Source of the DNA: Thermoplasmata archaeon
Lineage (GTDB): Archaea; Thermoplasmatota; Thermoplasmata; Lutacidiplasmatales; UBA184
Reading direction: 5' to 3'
Assembly (NCBI GenBank): GCA_030044475.1
Contig: JASHVP010000102.1
Location: 1 to 12,827 of the forward strand
Length of the DNA stretch: 12,827 nucleotides
Shown here: positions 1 to 7,869 of the stretch, in pieces
Position numbering within the stretch: position 1 is the first letter of the stretch
Layout: every line of letters starts with the position of its first letter
Made by a program: the position numbers and the translations under genes
Notes under the pieces: generated by a model
Databases searched by the model: none
Told to the model about the DNA's origin: nothing
What the model saw: only the letters and a program-made list of their open reading frames with translations

Positions 1-56
1 GCCGCGAGCGCCCCCGCGGGGCCCGCCCCGACGACGACGACGTCGAACCGTTCCAT
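1..56 (-). CDS. FAD/NAD(P)-binding oxidoreductase, N-terminal fragment (runs off the left edge)
   Basis: Only the first 18 codons lie in the window, starting with ATG at 56. They read MERFDVVVVGAGPAGALA, a beta strand followed by GxGxxG: the dinucleotide-binding (Rossmann) fingerprint that binds the ADP part of FAD at the N-terminus of many flavoproteins. The gene starts 4 bases after the nuoN stop codon, so it is probably the next gene of the complex I transcript; no clear Shine-Dalgarno sequence precedes it. Archaeal geranylgeranyl reductases and other FAD-dependent dehydrogenases begin this way, and members of the geranylgeranyl reductase family saturate lipid or menaquinone side chains. 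The family cannot be fixed from 18 residues: the fold is seen, the precise enzyme is a guess. Confidence 0.75.
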   Translation of the reverse strand, partial: MERFDVVVVGAGPAGALA

Positions 57-60
57 CGGC

Positions 61-1650
61 TCACGCCCCGGTCGCGACGAAGTGGCCCGCGGCCGCCTGG
101 ATCGCTCCGAGGGCCGGCTGTGGGTAGATGCCGAAGAGCAGGATCACCGCGACCGCGATCCCGATCGCCGTCGCGCGCGCGTAGCCCAGCCCGCCGACGG
201 GGAGGGCGGGGGGGCCGGCGGCGCCCTCGACGGCCCCGGTCGGACCCGGGAGCGGCGCCGGCGCGTCGAAGAAGACGACCTTGAGGACGCGGGCGTAGTA
301 GAAGACCGACAGCGCGCTGTTGAGCAGGCCGGCGACCGCGAGCCAGACGAAGTATCCCTTCGCGTCGACGGCCGCGCTGAACAGGACGAACTTCGAGACG
401 AAGCCGATCGTGAACGGCACTCCGGCGAGGGAGAGGAGCATGACGCCGAAGGCGACCGCGACGACCGGGCGCTTCGCGCCGACTCCCTTCCAGTCGTCGA
501 TGAGCGGGCCGACGCCGGTCGCGGTGACGCCCGCGACGAGCAGGAACGCCCCGCCCTTCATGAAGACGTGCGCGATCACCTGGATCGTCGCGCCCGTGAG
601 CGCCGGCGCCGTGCCGATCGCGATGCCGATCAGCATGTATCCGGCCTGGCTGATCGACGAGTAGGCGAGCATCCGTTTCATCTCCTTCTGGAGGAGCGCG
701 AGGAGGTTGCCGACGGTCATCGTCAGCACCGCGAGCACCGCGAGGACGATCTGCACGATCGGACCCAGGTCGACCGTCGTGGACGTGAACGGGCTGCCGC
801 CGCCCGGCCCGACGAACAGCACCGGCCCCAGGAAGACGAGGAAGAGCGCGAAGATGCCGACCTTCTTCGAGCCCCCGGCCAGGAAGGCGGTCACGTCGGT
901 CGGGGCCCCGTCGTACGCGTCGACGGCCCAGGCGTGGAACGGCACGAGCGTCGCCTTGAACGCGAGGCCCGCCACGAGGAAGCCGTACCCGAGCAGGACG
1001 AGGACCGGGAAGCCGGTCGCGCCGGCGACCGCGCGGATCGCGTACAGGTTGGTCGTCCCGTACGCCCCGAAGAGGAGCGACGCCCCGAAGAACGAGAGGG
1101 CGGTCGACAAGGCGCCGATGATGTAGAACTTCATCGCGGCCTCGAGCGACCGCGCGTCCCGCCGGGTGTAGCCGACGAGCAGGTACGTCGAGATGCTCGT
1201 CACCTCGATCGCGAGGAGGAGGAAGATCAGGTCGGCCGCGATCGCGACGAGGAGCATCCCCGTCGTCGCGAGCGCGAGGAGCCCGAAGAACACCGGCGCG
1301 CCGCGCTCGTCCGACGGATGGGAGAGGGAGGCGAGGCCGACCAGGAAGGCGGCCGACAGGAACGCGACCTGGAAGACGAACCCGAGCGAGGTGAATGCGT
1401 AGAGGGAGGCCGCCCCCACCGCCGCCGTCGGGTCGACGGAACCGGCCGGGATGGTGCGGGCGAAGGCGAACGGCGCGAACCCCAGGTCGGCGACGACGAA
1501 GAACAGCGCGAGCCCGCTCGCCGCGACCTGGATCGCTCCGACCAGCTCCGTCCGCCGCTTCCCGAGGACGTCGAGCAAGAAGATCAGCAGCGCCGCCCCG
1601 ACGAGGAGGAGCTCGGGGACGAACGGGCCGGCGAACGTCGACAGCTGCAT
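61..1650 (-). CDS. nuoN: NADH-quinone oxidoreductase (complex I) subunit N, antiporter-like membrane subunit
   Basis: NuoN is one of three antiporter-like proton-pumping subunits of complex I and sits in the membrane arm next to NuoK. The 529-residue protein is hydrophobic throughout with about 14 predicted membrane helices, near the usual family length. Polar residues of the proton path can be placed by pattern: Glu149 (AIEVTSISTYLL), Lys174 (AAMKFY), Lys232 (GLAFKATLVPFHAW), Lys262/263 (GGSKKVG), Lys325 (KEMKRMLAYSSISQAGY) and Lys420 (GFVSKF), in the order expected for NuoN. A Pro/Gly/Ala-rich stretch at about 463-488 forms an extended loop before the last helix. ATG at 1650 is 4 bases after the nuoM stop; an AGGG lies just upstream. 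It is the last nuo gene of the operon. Confidence 0.97.
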   Translation of the reverse strand: MQLSTFAGPFVPELLLVGAALLIFLLDVLGKRRTELVGAIQVAASGLALFFVVADLGFAPFAFARTIPAGSVDPTAAVGAASLYAFTSLGFVFQVAFLSAAFLVGLASLSHPSDERGAPVFFGLLALATTGMLLVAIAADLIFLLLAIEVTSISTYLLVGYTRRDARSLEAAMKFYIIGALSTALSFFGASLLFGAYGTTNLYAIRAVAGATGFPVLVLLGYGFLVAGLAFKATLVPFHAWAVDAYDGAPTDVTAFLAGGSKKVGIFALFLVFLGPVLFVGPGGGSPFTSTTVDLGPIVQIVLAVLAVLTMTVGNLLALLQKEMKRMLAYSSISQAGYMLIGIAIGTAPALTGATIQVIAHVFMKGGAFLLVAGVTATGVGPLIDDWKGVGAKRPVVAVAFGVMLLSLAGVPFTIGFVSKFVLFSAAVDAKGYFVWLAVAGLLNSALSVFYYARVLKVVFFDAPAPLPGPTGAVEGAAGPPALPVGGLGYARATAIGIAVAVILLFGIYPQPALGAIQAAAGHFVATGA

Positions 1651-1654
1651 CGCC

Positions 1655-3127
1655 CTACGTCCCCGGGAACCCCTTGATCGGCGAGCTGACGATCACGTTC
1701 ACGAGCAGGCCGGGGAGCACGCCGAACAGGACGGTGAGGGCGACGAGGAGTCCCATCCCGGCCCCCTCGTACCACGGGACGTCGTGCGCCTCCGCCGGGA
1801 CCCCCCGCGCGGGTCCGAACAGCATCCGCTGCATCATCCACAGGTAGAACGACGCGGTGACGACGAGGATGCCGAGCGGGATCATCACCCAGTAGCCGAG
1901 GCCGTTCCAGGTCGCGAGCAGCGCGGTGAATTCGGCGGGGAAGCCGATCAGCGCGGGGAGCCCGAGCGAGGCGAGCGACCCGACCATGATCATCGTCGAC
2001 AGCGCCGGGGTCGTCGGGGTGATCCCTCCGATCGCCGGGATGTCGCGCGAGCCGAACGTGTGGTGGACGCTCCCGGCCGTCATGAAGAGGAGCCCGCTCA
2101 CGATCCCGTGGGCGAACATCAGGAGGACGGCGGCGAGCAGCCCGAGCGAGCTCCCGAGCGCGATCGCGAGGAGCACGATGCCCATGTGGTTGATCGACGA
2201 GAACGCGACCATCCGCTTCAGGTCCCGCTGGGCGAGGGAGACGACGGAGCCCCAGCCGATCGAGAGGAACGCGACGAAGAACAGGATCGGCCGGACGTGC
2301 GCGAGCCCTTCGGGCAGGACCTCGACCGCCCACCGGATCAGTCCGTACCCCCCGAGCTTCAGCAGGAGCCCCGCGAGGAGCACCGAGCCGCCGGTCGGCG
2401 CCTCGACGTGGGCGTCGGGCAGCCAGGTGTGGAACGGGACGATCGGGAACTTCACCCCGAAGCCGAAGAACAGCGAGAGGAACAGGAACGCCTGGACGAC
2501 CGGGGAGAGCGTCGGGGCGGCCGCGTACACCGCCGAGAAGTCGAACGACGCGGCGCCCGAGTAGAACGCCAGGGCGAGCAGCCCGACGAGCATGACGATC
2601 GACGCGACGTGCGTGTAGACGAAGAACTTCAGCGCCGCGTAGCGTCGCCGCGGCCCGCCCCAGTACCCGATGAGGAAGAACATCGGGACGAGGACGGCCT
2701 CCCAGAAGAGGAAGAACAGCAGGATGTCGAGCGCGACGAACACGCCGAAGCAACCGAGGCAGGTGAGGAGCACGAGGCCGAAGTACGCCGCCGGCCGGCG
2801 CTCCTCCCCCCACGAGTAGACGACGGTGGCGACCTGGAGGATCGCGGTCAGGAGGATGAAGATGAGCGAGATCCCGTCGACCCCGACCGTGTAGTTCACC
2901 TGGAGCCACCCGAGGTGGATCCACGGGACCGACTGCCCGTCGGCGAACCCCGGCACCCCGTTGACGTACCCCGGCCAGCCGGGGTACTGGGCGAACAGCG
3001 TGCCGACCTCGGCGAGGAAGACCGCCGAGACCCCGAGCGCGACCCACCGGGCCCGCGCGCCCGCGAGGAACGTCGCGACGGTCCCGACGAGCAGGGTCAC
3101 TAGGACCAGCGAGAGGATCGGCAGCAT
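1655..3127 (-). CDS. nuoM: NADH-quinone oxidoreductase (complex I) subunit M, antiporter-like membrane subunit
   Basis: NuoM is the middle antiporter-like subunit of the complex I membrane arm and moves protons across the membrane when quinone is reduced. The 490-residue product matches family size and has about 14 membrane helices. Expected charged residues are visible: Glu143 in FFLFWEAVLVPMFFLIG, Lys226 in FGVKFPIVPFHTWLPDAH, Lys257 in LLLKLGGYG, Lys304 in QRDLKRMVAFSSINHMG and Glu399 in GFPAEF, at the place of the acidic residue near the last channel. VPFHTWLPDAHVEAPT is a signature of this family. ATG at 3127 follows the nuoL stop after a single base (TAG-G-ATG), so translation is probably coupled. 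It is told from NuoL by its shorter C-terminus without the lateral helix. Confidence 0.98.
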   Translation of the reverse strand: MLPILSLVLVTLLVGTVATFLAGARARWVALGVSAVFLAEVGTLFAQYPGWPGYVNGVPGFADGQSVPWIHLGWLQVNYTVGVDGISLIFILLTAILQVATVVYSWGEERRPAAYFGLVLLTCLGCFGVFVALDILLFFLFWEAVLVPMFFLIGYWGGPRRRYAALKFFVYTHVASIVMLVGLLALAFYSGAASFDFSAVYAAAPTLSPVVQAFLFLSLFFGFGVKFPIVPFHTWLPDAHVEAPTGGSVLLAGLLLKLGGYGLIRWAVEVLPEGLAHVRPILFFVAFLSIGWGSVVSLAQRDLKRMVAFSSINHMGIVLLAIALGSSLGLLAAVLLMFAHGIVSGLLFMTAGSVHHTFGSRDIPAIGGITPTTPALSTMIMVGSLASLGLPALIGFPAEFTALLATWNGLGYWVMIPLGILVVTASFYLWMMQRMLFGPARGVPAEAHDVPWYEGAGMGLLVALTVLFGVLPGLLVNVIVSSPIKGFPGT

Positions 3128-3128
3128 C

Positions 3129-5123
3129 CTACGACCCCCCGAGCCGCGCGACGATCCAGGGCGCGACCAGCAGCAGCAGGACGAACACCAGGAGGAGGCC
3201 CGCGACGACGTACGCCGCGTAGTCCGAGACGATGCCGGACTGGATCCGGCGCAGGCGGTCGCTGATCGCGGCGAACGCCCGCTCGAAGCCGTGGACGGTG
3301 CCGTCGATCACGTACTGGTCGACGAAGTCGGCCGCCCGGGCGACGGTGTAGACGGCCCGCAGGCCGACCCAGTCGTACGCCTCCTTGAAGTGGTACCGGG
3401 CGAGCAGGAGGCGGCAGACCGGCTGCGCGGGGCTCGACTCCGGGAGGACGAAGACCCGGCCGTTCCCCCAGAGGAACCAGGCGAGCCCGATCCCGGCGGC
3501 GGCGAGTCCGACGCTCGCTCCCGAGAGGAGGAGCTCGGTCGTTCCGTAGTGGGGGGGGATCCCCGCGACGCCGGCGCCGTTCAGGAGGAGGCCCGGAAAG
3601 CCGGGGAGGAAGACGAACAGCCCCGCGACGACCGCGAACCCCGAGAGGACGACGAGCGGGACTTGCATCACCCACGGGCCCTCGTGGGCCTCGGGGAGCG
3701 TCGGGTCGCGCGTCGTCGGGCCGGAGAAGGCGAGGAACCAGGCCCGGAAGATGTAGTAGGCGGTTAGGAAGACGCCCGCGAAGGCGAGGAGGAAGAACGG
3801 CCAGTACGCCGGGTGGCTCCCGAGCTGGGAAAAGACGGCCGCGAGGATGTCGTCCTTCGACCAGAAGCCGGCGAACGGCGGGATTCCGGCGAGGGCGAGC
3901 CCGCCGATCGCGAACGCCGCGGCCGTGAGCCGCATCCGCTTCTTCAAGCCGCCCATCTGGAACAGGTTCTGCGTCCCGACCGCGTGGATGACCGAGCCCG
4001 CGGCGAGGAACAGGAGCGCCTTGAAGAACGCGTGGGTGAACAGGTGGTACAGGCCGACCATCGCGAAGCCGGCGCCGATGGCGAGCACCATGTAGCCGAG
4101 CTGGCTGATCGTCGAGTAGGCGATCACCCGCTTGATGTCCGGATGGACCACCGCCATCGTGGCGGCGAAGAACGCGGTGAACCCGCCGATCGCGACGATG
4201 ACGAGGCTGTCGGTCGCCGTGAACCCGAGGAACAGGCTCGTGACCGCGAGGAGGTAGACGCCCGCGGCGACCATCGTCGCCGCATGGATGAGCGCGGAGA
4301 CCGTGGTCGGGCCCTCCATCGCGTCGGGCAGCCAGACGTGGAGCGGGAACTGGGCGCTCTTGCCCGCGGCCCCGCCGAGGATGAGGATCCCCGCGATCGT
4401 GAGCGTCGTGCCGTTCCCGGTGCCGACGGGGACGAACGGCTGCGCGCCATGGACGAAGACGAAGCCGTTCGCGGCCCAGCCGCCCGCCGGACCCGCCTGG
4501 GCGTACGTCGAGAAGTAGAGGAAGATGCCGAGCAGGAACATGACGTCCCCGACGCGCGTGACGAGGAACGCCTCCTTCGCGGCGCTGGCCGCGCTCGGCT
4601 TCTCGTAGTAGAACCCGATGAGGAAGTACGAGCAGACGCCGACGAGCTCCCAGAAGACGAAGAACTCGAGCAGGTTGTTCGCGAGGACGAGCCCGGTCAT
4701 CGCGGCGAGGAACAGCGACAGCTCCGCGTAGTACCGGGGGAGCCCCCGGTCGTGGTGCATGTAGCCGATCGAGTACAGCATCACGAGGAAGCCGACGACG
4801 GTGACCACGAGCAGCAGGAGCGCCGAGATCGGGTCGACCAGCGTCCCGACGACGAGCTCGAAGCCGTTCGGGAACGTGCCCGGGGCCGGCGGGAGGTGGA
4901 GCCAGGTGTACTGGACGTTCGTGTACGAGCTCGGCGACAGCATCTCGCCGACGGAGATCAGCACCCCGACGACCATCGCGGCCCCGGAGAAGGCGACCGC
5001 GACCCACCCGCCCCATTCGAGGCGCTTCAGCCGGCCGCCGGCGAGACCGACGATCGCGAACGAGGCGACCATCAGGAGCGGGACGAGGAACGCGTACCCG
5101 AACAGGCCGTTGAGCGCACCCAT
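3129..5123 (-). CDS. nuoL: NADH-quinone oxidoreductase (complex I) subunit L, distal antiporter-like subunit with lateral helix
   Basis: NuoL is the distal proton-pumping subunit of the membrane arm. At 664 residues it is longer than NuoM and NuoN because of a C-terminal extension (about 530-664). In the family this part holds the long amphipathic lateral helix that runs along the arm and ends in an anchoring helix; here the end is the hydrophobic 636-658. Key residues by pattern are Glu159 (FFVFWELVGVCSYFLIG), Lys255 (GGAAGKSAQFPLHVWLPDAM), His280 (SALIHAATMVAAGVY), Lys331 (HPDIKRVIAYSTISQLGYM), Lys368 (HAFFKALLFLAAGS) and Lys423 (GFWSKDDIL). ATG at 5123 starts 9 bases after the nuoK stop. 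The region just upstream has only a weak Shine-Dalgarno match. The order L-M-N is as in bacterial nuo and methanogen fpo operons. Confidence 0.98.
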   Translation of the reverse strand: MGALNGLFGYAFLVPLLMVASFAIVGLAGGRLKRLEWGGWVAVAFSGAAMVVGVLISVGEMLSPSSYTNVQYTWLHLPPAPGTFPNGFELVVGTLVDPISALLLLVVTVVGFLVMLYSIGYMHHDRGLPRYYAELSLFLAAMTGLVLANNLLEFFVFWELVGVCSYFLIGFYYEKPSAASAAKEAFLVTRVGDVMFLLGIFLYFSTYAQAGPAGGWAANGFVFVHGAQPFVPVGTGNGTTLTIAGILILGGAAGKSAQFPLHVWLPDAMEGPTTVSALIHAATMVAAGVYLLAVTSLFLGFTATDSLVIVAIGGFTAFFAATMAVVHPDIKRVIAYSTISQLGYMVLAIGAGFAMVGLYHLFTHAFFKALLFLAAGSVIHAVGTQNLFQMGGLKKRMRLTAAAFAIGGLALAGIPPFAGFWSKDDILAAVFSQLGSHPAYWPFFLLAFAGVFLTAYYIFRAWFLAFSGPTTRDPTLPEAHEGPWVMQVPLVVLSGFAVVAGLFVFLPGFPGLLLNGAGVAGIPPHYGTTELLLSGASVGLAAAGIGLAWFLWGNGRVFVLPESSPAQPVCRLLLARYHFKEAYDWVGLRAVYTVARAADFVDQYVIDGTVHGFERAFAAISDRLRRIQSGIVSDYAAYVVAGLLLVFVLLLLVAPWIVARLGGS

Positions 5124-5132
5124 CGACCCGTC

Positions 5133-5450
5133 CTACTCGCGGAGCTCCGAGGTCTCGGCGACGTTGATCGTGCCCCGGACGCGGTGGAGGGCCAGCACGA
5201 TCGCGAGCCCGACCGCGACCTCGGTCGCGGCGAAGCCGACCAGAACGACCGCGATCGACTGGCCGCGGAGGGCCGGGGCGCCGCCGAGGAACCCGGCGAA
5301 GTAGACGAAGTTCAAGATCGCGGCGTTCATCGCGATCTCGACCGAGATGAGGATCAGGATCAGGTTCCGTCGGGTGAGCACGCCGAACAGGCCGATGGCG
5401 AGGAGGCCGGCCGACAACGCGACGAACCCGACGATCGGCAGGGAGGTCAC
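5133..5450 (-). CDS. nuoK: NADH-quinone oxidoreductase (complex I) subunit K
   Basis: NuoK is a three-helix membrane subunit that links the quinone-side module to the antiporter-like subunits. The product has 105 residues, the normal size. The two membrane-buried glutamates of the family are present: Glu38 (ISVEIAMNAAILNFVYF) and Glu77 (VGFAATEVAVGLAIVLAL). The reading frame is open further upstream to 5837, but that part lies antisense or out of frame over nuoJ. I chose GTG at 5450 because it overlaps the nuoJ stop as GTGA, has GGGAGGGG (5456-5463) 5 bases upstream, and gives the standard NuoK N-terminus (about 10 residues before helix 1). Confidence 0.96.
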   Translation of the reverse strand: MTSLPIVGFVALSAGLLAIGLFGVLTRRNLILILISVEIAMNAAILNFVYFAGFLGGAPALRGQSIAVVLVGFAATEVAVGLAIVLALHRVRGTINVAETSELRE

Positions 5451-5935
5451 TCGCGCCCCTCCCGGACGAGGTAGATCGCGCCGGAGACGGCGACGAGCAT
5501 GACGAGGCCGAGCAGGAGCAGCCACGGCCCGAACGTGCCGAACAGCGCCTCCGACAGGTACTGGGGCGCGATCGACGCGACCGGCGTCGGGGCCTGCGGG
5601 AGCTCGCCGACCGACGCGACCAGGAAGATGAACGTCACCACGGCGAGGGCGAGCGGGACCGCGCCGATGCCGGTCGCCGCGTCCCGCGAAAAGATCCGCT
5701 TCCGCGTCACCATGATCCCGAACAGGAGGAGCACGGTGACGGCCCCGGCGTAGACGCCGAGCTGCAGGACGCCGAGGAACGGCGCGTCGAGCAGGAAGTA
5801 GATCGCCGACAGGTCGACGAAGAACAGCGCGATCCACAGGATCGTGTGGACCAGCTCCCGGACCAGCAGCGCGGCCGCCGCCGTGCCGAGGGCGACCGCC
5901 GCGAGGGCGAGGAACGCCAGTTCCTCGAGGCTCAC
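5447..5935 (-). CDS. nuoJ: NADH-quinone oxidoreductase (complex I) subunit J
   Basis: NuoJ is a five-helix membrane subunit near the quinone cavity. Its third helix changes shape during turnover in characterised complexes. The protein has 162 residues counted from GTG at 5935, with helices at about 5-24, 30-49, 55-76, 90-110 and 133-154. The family signature is the helix-3 segment around QLGVYAGAVTVLLLFGIM (58-75), with Tyr62 in the conserved VYxGA. GTG at 5935 overlaps the nuoI stop as GTGA, like nuoA/nuoB and nuoJ/nuoK. Another GTG at 5959 in the same frame would add 8 residues and overlap nuoI by 28 bases; I consider it less likely. It is a single full-length NuoJ, not the split J1/J2 form found in haloarchaea. 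Confidence 0.94.
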   Translation of the reverse strand: MSLEELAFLALAAVALGTAAAALLVRELVHTILWIALFFVDLSAIYFLLDAPFLGVLQLGVYAGAVTVLLLFGIMVTRKRIFSRDAATGIGAVPLALAVVTFIFLVASVGELPQAPTPVASIAPQYLSEALFGTFGPWLLLLGLVMLVAVSGAIYLVREGRE

Positions 5936-6708
5936 TTGCGCGTCCCCCAGAAGAGGCACTCCTTAGGGCAGACGCTGATGCACGTGCCGCAGCGGACGCA
6001 GTCGGAGTCGTTGATCACCGGCTCCTTCCAGATCCGCTTCGGGAACTTCTCGCCCGGCTTCGCTTCGGGCTTCGGGATGTCGAGCATCGTGATGCACTCG
6101 GTGGGGCAGTCGCGCGAGCAGGCGTTGCATCCGATGCACAGCGGGGGGTCGAGCAGGATCGAGTCCTCGTTGGCGGGCCGGGCGAGCCGGATCGGGCTCA
6201 TCGGGAGCCGGGTCCGGAATACCTCGTTCAGGCGCTGCGGCGAGTAGACCATGTCGGCGCGCTTCGTGACCGAGAGCTCGTAGCGCGTCGTCATCGTGAG
6301 GCACCCCTCGGGGCAGGCGTCCGAGCAGAAGCCGCAGTAGCTGCACTTGCCGTAGTCGATCTGCGGGCACTTCTTCGGGTGCTTCGGGTCGCCCCCCGGG
6401 ACCGTGACCATGTCGATGCAGAGGTCGGGGCACGAGAACGCGCAGAGGTTGCAGCTGATGCACGTCTCGATGTTGAGGGCGTGGACCCCGCGGTAGTTGT
6501 CCCACACCTCCCCGAGCCCGATCGGCTTGCCGGGGGCCACGGCGACCTGGCCCCGGAACTTCGGGTCCTCGAGCCGCTCGAACGGGTAGACGATCGTCGA
6601 CGGCCGCACGAGGCTGCGGGCGAACTGGCGCGCCGCCGTCGCCATCGGCCGGGCCACGAAGAGGATCGGGTTCTCGTTCGCCTTCGGCTTCGCCTCGACC
6701 TCGCTCAT
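5932..6708 (-). CDS. nuoI: NuoI-type ferredoxin subunit of complex I with four 4Fe-4S motifs
   Basis: NuoI normally holds two [4Fe-4S] clusters that pass electrons to the terminal cluster in NuoB. This 258-residue protein shows four CxxCxxCxxxCP motifs: C83-C86-C89-C93, C122-C125-C128-C132, C191-C194-C197-C201 and C237-C240-C243-C247. Each is followed four residues later by another Cys (97, 136, 205, 251), and C114 is an additional one. Motifs 1-2 and 3-4 form two ferredoxin-like pairs joined by a linker of about 55 residues. The N-terminal 75 residues have no cysteine and probably dock onto NuoH/NuoD. The start ATG at 6708 is very secure: TAA of nuoH is followed directly by GGAGGAGGT, 6 bases, then ATG. 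Its place between nuoH and nuoJ is canonical. Which pair represents the classical NuoI clusters is not certain; order and surrounding residues favour the first. Confidence 0.95.
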   Translation of the reverse strand: MSEVEAKPKANENPILFVARPMATAARQFARSLVRPSTIVYPFERLEDPKFRGQVAVAPGKPIGLGEVWDNYRGVHALNIETCISCNLCAFSCPDLCIDMVTVPGGDPKHPKKCPQIDYGKCSYCGFCSDACPEGCLTMTTRYELSVTKRADMVYSPQRLNEVFRTRLPMSPIRLARPANEDSILLDPPLCIGCNACSRDCPTECITMLDIPKPEAKPGEKFPKRIWKEPVINDSDCVRCGTCISVCPKECLFWGTRK

Positions 6709-6714
6709 CCGCCG

Positions 6715-6723
6715 ACCTCCTCC
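6715..6723 (-). promoter_or_regulatory. Strong Shine-Dalgarno sequence of nuoI
   Basis: GGAGGAGGT fills the space between the nuoH stop (TAA, 6726-6724) and the nuoI ATG at 6708, with a 6-base spacer. It is the strongest ribosome binding site in the window, and confirms the long N-terminus of NuoI. Confidence 0.8.
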
Positions 6724-7854
6724 TTAGCTCCCCGGCGACGGCACGCAACCGAGGAACGGAAGGCACTTCACCGTGACGAGCAGCGCGGCGAGGAAGATCG
6801 AGAGCAGGCTGAGCGGGATCATCCGGTTCCAGCCGATCCGCAGGAGCTGGTCGGTGCGCACGCGCGGGAGCGCGGCGCGGACCCAGACGAACAGCCCGAA
6901 GACGAGGTAGGTCTTCAGCATGAACCAGAAGATCCCCGCGAGGGGGAACGACGTCGCGGCGGCGGGGACCCAGGTCGGCAGCGTCCAGCCGCCGAGGAAC
7001 AGCAGCACGACGAGGATGCTCCCGACCAGCGCGCGGAGGTAGTCGGCGAGCATGAAGAAGGCGAACAGCATGCCGCCGTACTCGGTGTTCCAGCCCTCGA
7101 CCAGCTCCGCCTCGGCCTCGGGCAGGTCGAACGGGATCCGCTCCATCTCCGCGAGCATCCCGGCGACGAACACGATCAGCGCGACGACGAGCGGCCCCCA
7201 GAACCAGTAGTTCTGCTGCTCGTAGACGATCGTCGTGAGGTCGAAGCTCCCGGCGACGATGACGACCGCGACGACCGCCAGGAGGATCGGCACCTCATAG
7301 GCGATCATCTGGGCCGCGGAGCGCATCCCGCCCATCAGCGAGTACTTGTTGTTGCTCGACCACGCGCTGATGAAGATGAAGAGCGGGGCGAACGAGAAGA
7401 TCGCGAGCGCGAGGAGGAGCGTGAGGGGGAGCGCGCCCGAGTTCCACCCCGAGGAGATCGGCAGGATGCCGAAGAGGATCAGCGAGGTCACCATGTACGC
7501 GGCGGGCCCGGTGTAGAAGCCGAGGGAGTCCGCTTCCCGCGGCTGGAAGGTGTTCTTGCGGAACAACTTCAGGCCGTCCGCGAAGTTCTGCAACAGCCCG
7601 GCGTAGCCGACGTGCATCGCGCCCCGTCGATCCATGAACCGGCCGAGCAGCTTGCGCTCCCACCAGATCAGCAGGATCGTGTTCAGCATGCTGGCCGCGA
7701 GCAGGATCGCCGCGAACACCAGGACCGAGAGTCCCGTGATCAGGTCGGGCGACTTCAGCCACGCCCCGACCGGATTCGGGATCGCGTTGCCGAGGGCCGT
7801 CAGCAGCGACGAGACGAGGTCGTTCGAGACCGTGTAGAGGGTGAGCGGCGCCAT
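6724..7854 (-). CDS. nuoH: NADH-quinone oxidoreductase (complex I) subunit H
   Basis: NuoH anchors the hydrophilic arm to the membrane and forms much of the quinone channel. The 376-residue product is mostly hydrophobic with about eight or nine helices. Signatures seen are WWERKLLGRFMDRRGAMHVG (65-83; the usual GPNRVG loop is GAMHVG here), LLQNFADGLKLFRK (87-100), SSNNKYSLMGGMRSAAQMIA (166-185), ERIPFDLPEAEAELVEGWN (238-256) with the acidic loop that lines the quinone site, and RTDQLLRIGWNRMIPL (333-348). A long N-terminal stretch (1-40) before helix 1 is typical of archaeal forms. ATG at 7854 lies 15 bases after nuoD; no convincing Shine-Dalgarno sequence is adjacent, so translation may depend on coupling with nuoD. 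Confidence 0.97.
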   Translation of the reverse strand: MAPLTLYTVSNDLVSSLLTALGNAIPNPVGAWLKSPDLITGLSVLVFAAILLAASMLNTILLIWWERKLLGRFMDRRGAMHVGYAGLLQNFADGLKLFRKNTFQPREADSLGFYTGPAAYMVTSLILFGILPISSGWNSGALPLTLLLALAIFSFAPLFIFISAWSSNNKYSLMGGMRSAAQMIAYEVPILLAVVAVVIVAGSFDLTTIVYEQQNYWFWGPLVVALIVFVAGMLAEMERIPFDLPEAEAELVEGWNTEYGGMLFAFFMLADYLRALVGSILVVLLFLGGWTLPTWVPAAATSFPLAGIFWFMLKTYLVFGLFVWVRAALPRVRTDQLLRIGWNRMIPLSLLSIFLAALLVTVKCLPFLGCVPSPGS

Positions 7855-7869
7855 CGACGCGTCGTCGAC

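Noticed and set aside
1451..3103. Very long plus-strand open frames opposite the nuo genes (for example 1451-3103, 3813-5474, 6379-9027)
   Set aside because: They are Arg/Asp/Glu-rich low-complexity translations without domains, antisense to confirmed nuo genes. Long stop-free antisense frames are expected in DNA this rich in GC.
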